The notes under the pieces: generated by a model
The model's input: the letters and a program-made list of their open reading frames with translations, nothing else
Database searches by the model: none
Told to the model about the DNA's origin: nothing
Assembly (NCBI GenBank): GCA_964551985.1
Contig: CAZKFG010000035.1
Location: forward strand, 1-25,502
From: CAZKFG01 sp964551985
GTDB lineage: Bacteria; Bacillota; Negativicutes; Acidaminococcales; JAISLQ01
Direction: 5' to 3'
DNA: 25,502 nt
Shown: one piece after another, positions 24,809 through 25,502 of the stretch
Layout of the letters: each line of letters begins with the position of its first letter
Numbering within the stretch: the stretch's first letter is position 1
Position numbers and translations under genes: made by a program

Positions 24809-25030
24809 ATGTTAGTGCTAAGCAGAAAGCCGGGTGAGAGTATCAAAATCGGCGATAACATAATTATCCGCATAGCAGATGTTAGAGGCGATAACGTTCG
24901 TATAGCTATAGAAGCGCCGCGCCAAATAAAAATCTATCGCGGTGAAGTATATGACAGTATATTAGAAGCTAATAAGCTTGCCGCAAACTTTGAATTGCCT
25001 GCAAATGTTCACCTTAAAAAAGACTTATAA
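24809..25030 (+). CDS. csrA: Carbon storage regulator / flagellin translational repressor CsrA
   Basis: Homodimeric RNA-binding protein that binds GGA motifs and, in Bacillus, blocks flagellin mRNA translation. The protein is 73 aa. RNA-contact residues Leu4, Arg6 and Arg44 (in IYRGEVYD) are present. Asn55, implicated in FliW sensitivity in Bacillus CsrA, is also conserved here. The C-terminal extension (residues 57-73) is longer than in E. coli CsrA, as in FliW-partnered forms. It lies immediately after fliW and before flagellin, its probable target. Confidence 0.95.
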   Translation: MLVLSRKPGESIKIGDNIIIRIADVRGDNVRIAIEAPRQIKIYRGEVYDSILEANKLAANFELPANVHLKKDL

Positions 25031-25051
25031 CAAAAATATAAAACTACCTGC

Positions 25052-25090
25052 AATACAACAGATTAACTAAAAAAAATCTGTTGTATTTTA
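25052..25090 (+). terminator. Intrinsic terminator of fliW-csrA
   Basis: A perfect 13-bp stem, AATACAACAGATT (25052-25064) with AATCTGTTGTATT (25075-25087), has a ten-base A-rich loop and is followed by a T-rich stretch. Confidence 0.8.
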
Positions 25091-25179
25091 TTTTGCCAAA
25101 ATCTTTAGGACAATCTTGCATTTGCCCTCTAAAAGCTGTTTGCAAAGCTATATGTATCAAAAATATTTTACAAAAACAT

Positions 25180-25206
25180 TTAAGTTACATAAAAATAGTT
25201 CGATAT
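25180..25206 (+). promoter_or_regulatory. Candidate sigma-28 promoter of flagellin
   Basis: TTAAGTTA (25180-25187), 11 bases, then TTCGATAT (25199-25206). Compared with TAAAGTTT-N11-GCCGATAA, six of eight -35 positions match; the -10 matches six of eight against the Bacillus form GCCGATAT. Spacing is exact. Transcription would start near 25213, giving a leader of roughly 124 bases. Confidence 0.55.
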
Positions 25207-25336
25207 TATTACTGTAATAACATTAAACTATTTTGCTTTTTTCTAAACGGCCGAAGAAAAAGTGCAACTTAGATTTAAGGTTAAATTTGAAAAAGAGGGT
25301 AAGGAAACCTTCTTTAAATTCAGGGAGGAAAAAATA
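25207..25336 (+). promoter_or_regulatory. Flagellin mRNA leader with two hairpins and candidate CsrA sites
   Basis: The second hairpin pairs AAAGAGGGT (25292-25300) with ACCTTCTTT (25307-25315), extended by AATTT (25284-25288) with AAATT (25316-25320) across a three-base bulge. Its six-base loop AAGGAA exposes GGA at 25303-25305. The Shine-Dalgarno CAGGGAGGA (25321-25329) supplies a second GGA about 20 bases on. An upstream hairpin pairs CTTTTTTCT (25236-25244, one bulge) with AGAAAAAG (25255-25262). GGA in a loop plus GGA in the Shine-Dalgarno is the known CsrA repression layout. No gene is credible in the gap from 25088. Confidence 0.6.
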
Positions 25337-25502
25337 ATGGCAAGCGTAATCAATCACAACATTCCATCATTAAATGCACAAAGATACTTAGGCATCAATA
25401 ACAAGGCAGCAGACAAAGCAATGCAAAGACTAGCATCAGGTCTACGCATCAACAGCGCAGCAGACGATGCAGCAGGCTTAGCAATATCCGAAAAAATGCG
25501 TG
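25337..25502 (+). CDS. Flagellin, 5' end (cut by the window edge)
   Basis: The main filament subunit; 55 codons are present and the frame is open to the right edge. The N-terminus ASVINHNIPSLNAQRYL and the pattern RLASGLRINSAADDAAGLAI are the highly conserved D0/D1 helix of flagellin, including the region that in other bacteria stimulates TLR5. It would correspond to hag/fliC. The GGGAGG ribosome-binding site is eight bases before the ATG. Codon use is biased to A-ending codons (GCA, ACA-like), as expected for a highly expressed gene. Whether more flagellin genes follow cannot be seen. Confidence 0.95.
   Translation, partial: MASVINHNIPSLNAQRYLGINNKAADKAMQRLASGLRINSAADDAAGLAISEKMR

Noticed and set aside
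25081..25272. 63-codon open frame between csrA and flagellin
   Set aside because: It begins inside the csrA terminator and covers the flagellin promoter and leader; no family features and no ribosome-binding site.
1..25502. CRISPR array, transposon, prophage, tRNA or rRNA
   Set aside because: No regularly spaced repeats, no transposase or integrase-like protein, and no tRNA cloverleaf or rRNA sequence was seen on reading the window.

Overview
The window reads as an AT-rich chromosomal segment of a motile, low-GC Gram-positive-type (Bacillota/Firmicutes) anaerobe or relative. The evidence is the c-di-AMP cluster cdaA-cdaR-glmM-glmS, purine-rich Shine-Dalgarno sites with frequent TTG/GTG starts, and a flagellar block comF ... 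flgM-flgN-flgK-flgL-fliW-csrA-flagellin in the Bacillus-like order. Genus cannot be fixed from this sequence; a Negativicutes or Clostridia member is my best guess. Most of the window is well-conserved core metabolism and motility. I found no mobile element, CRISPR array, tRNA or rRNA.

Region 1 (1-8410): the start of a minus-strand membrane peptide or protein (cut by the window edge) is divergent from a complete arginine operon, argC-argJ-argB-argD-argF-argG-argH. It runs from N-acetylglutamate to arginine, with the acetyl-recycling ArgJ and an arginine-feedback type of ArgB. A consensus-like sigma-A promoter and two imperfect ARG-box-like sites precede argC, and an intrinsic terminator follows argH.

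Region 2 (8395-15801): cdaA (c-di-AMP cyclase), cdaR (YbbR regulator), an FAD-dependent dehydrogenase of unknown substrate, glmM, glmS and a secreted TPR protein. This joins c-di-AMP signalling to amino-sugar and cell-wall precursor synthesis. A perfect palindrome ends it and also serves the convergent next gene.

Region 3 (15801-19850): a minus-strand S-adenosylmethionine decarboxylase homologue in which the pyruvoyl-forming Ser63 is Gly and the catalytic Cys83 is Ser, driven by a full-consensus promoter. Divergent from it are recD2 and comF (DNA repair and DNA-uptake-type genes), followed by a convergent minus-strand stand-alone HD-GYP protein that probably turns over c-di-GMP.

Region 4 (19851-25502): the late flagellar genes flgM-flgN-flgK-flgL, then fliW-csrA, then the 5' end of flagellin. 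Two matching sigma-28-type promoters (TTAA-N15-nnCGATAw) lie before flgM and flagellin. The flagellin leader holds a hairpin with GGA in its loop and a second GGA in the Shine-Dalgarno, the layout expected for CsrA repression relieved by FliW. FlgK carries an unusually large central insertion with a proline-rich linker.

The two most notable observations are the apparently inactive or repurposed AdoMet decarboxylase and the FliW-CsrA-flagellin leader architecture. All functional calls come from reading motifs by eye; no database search was run.
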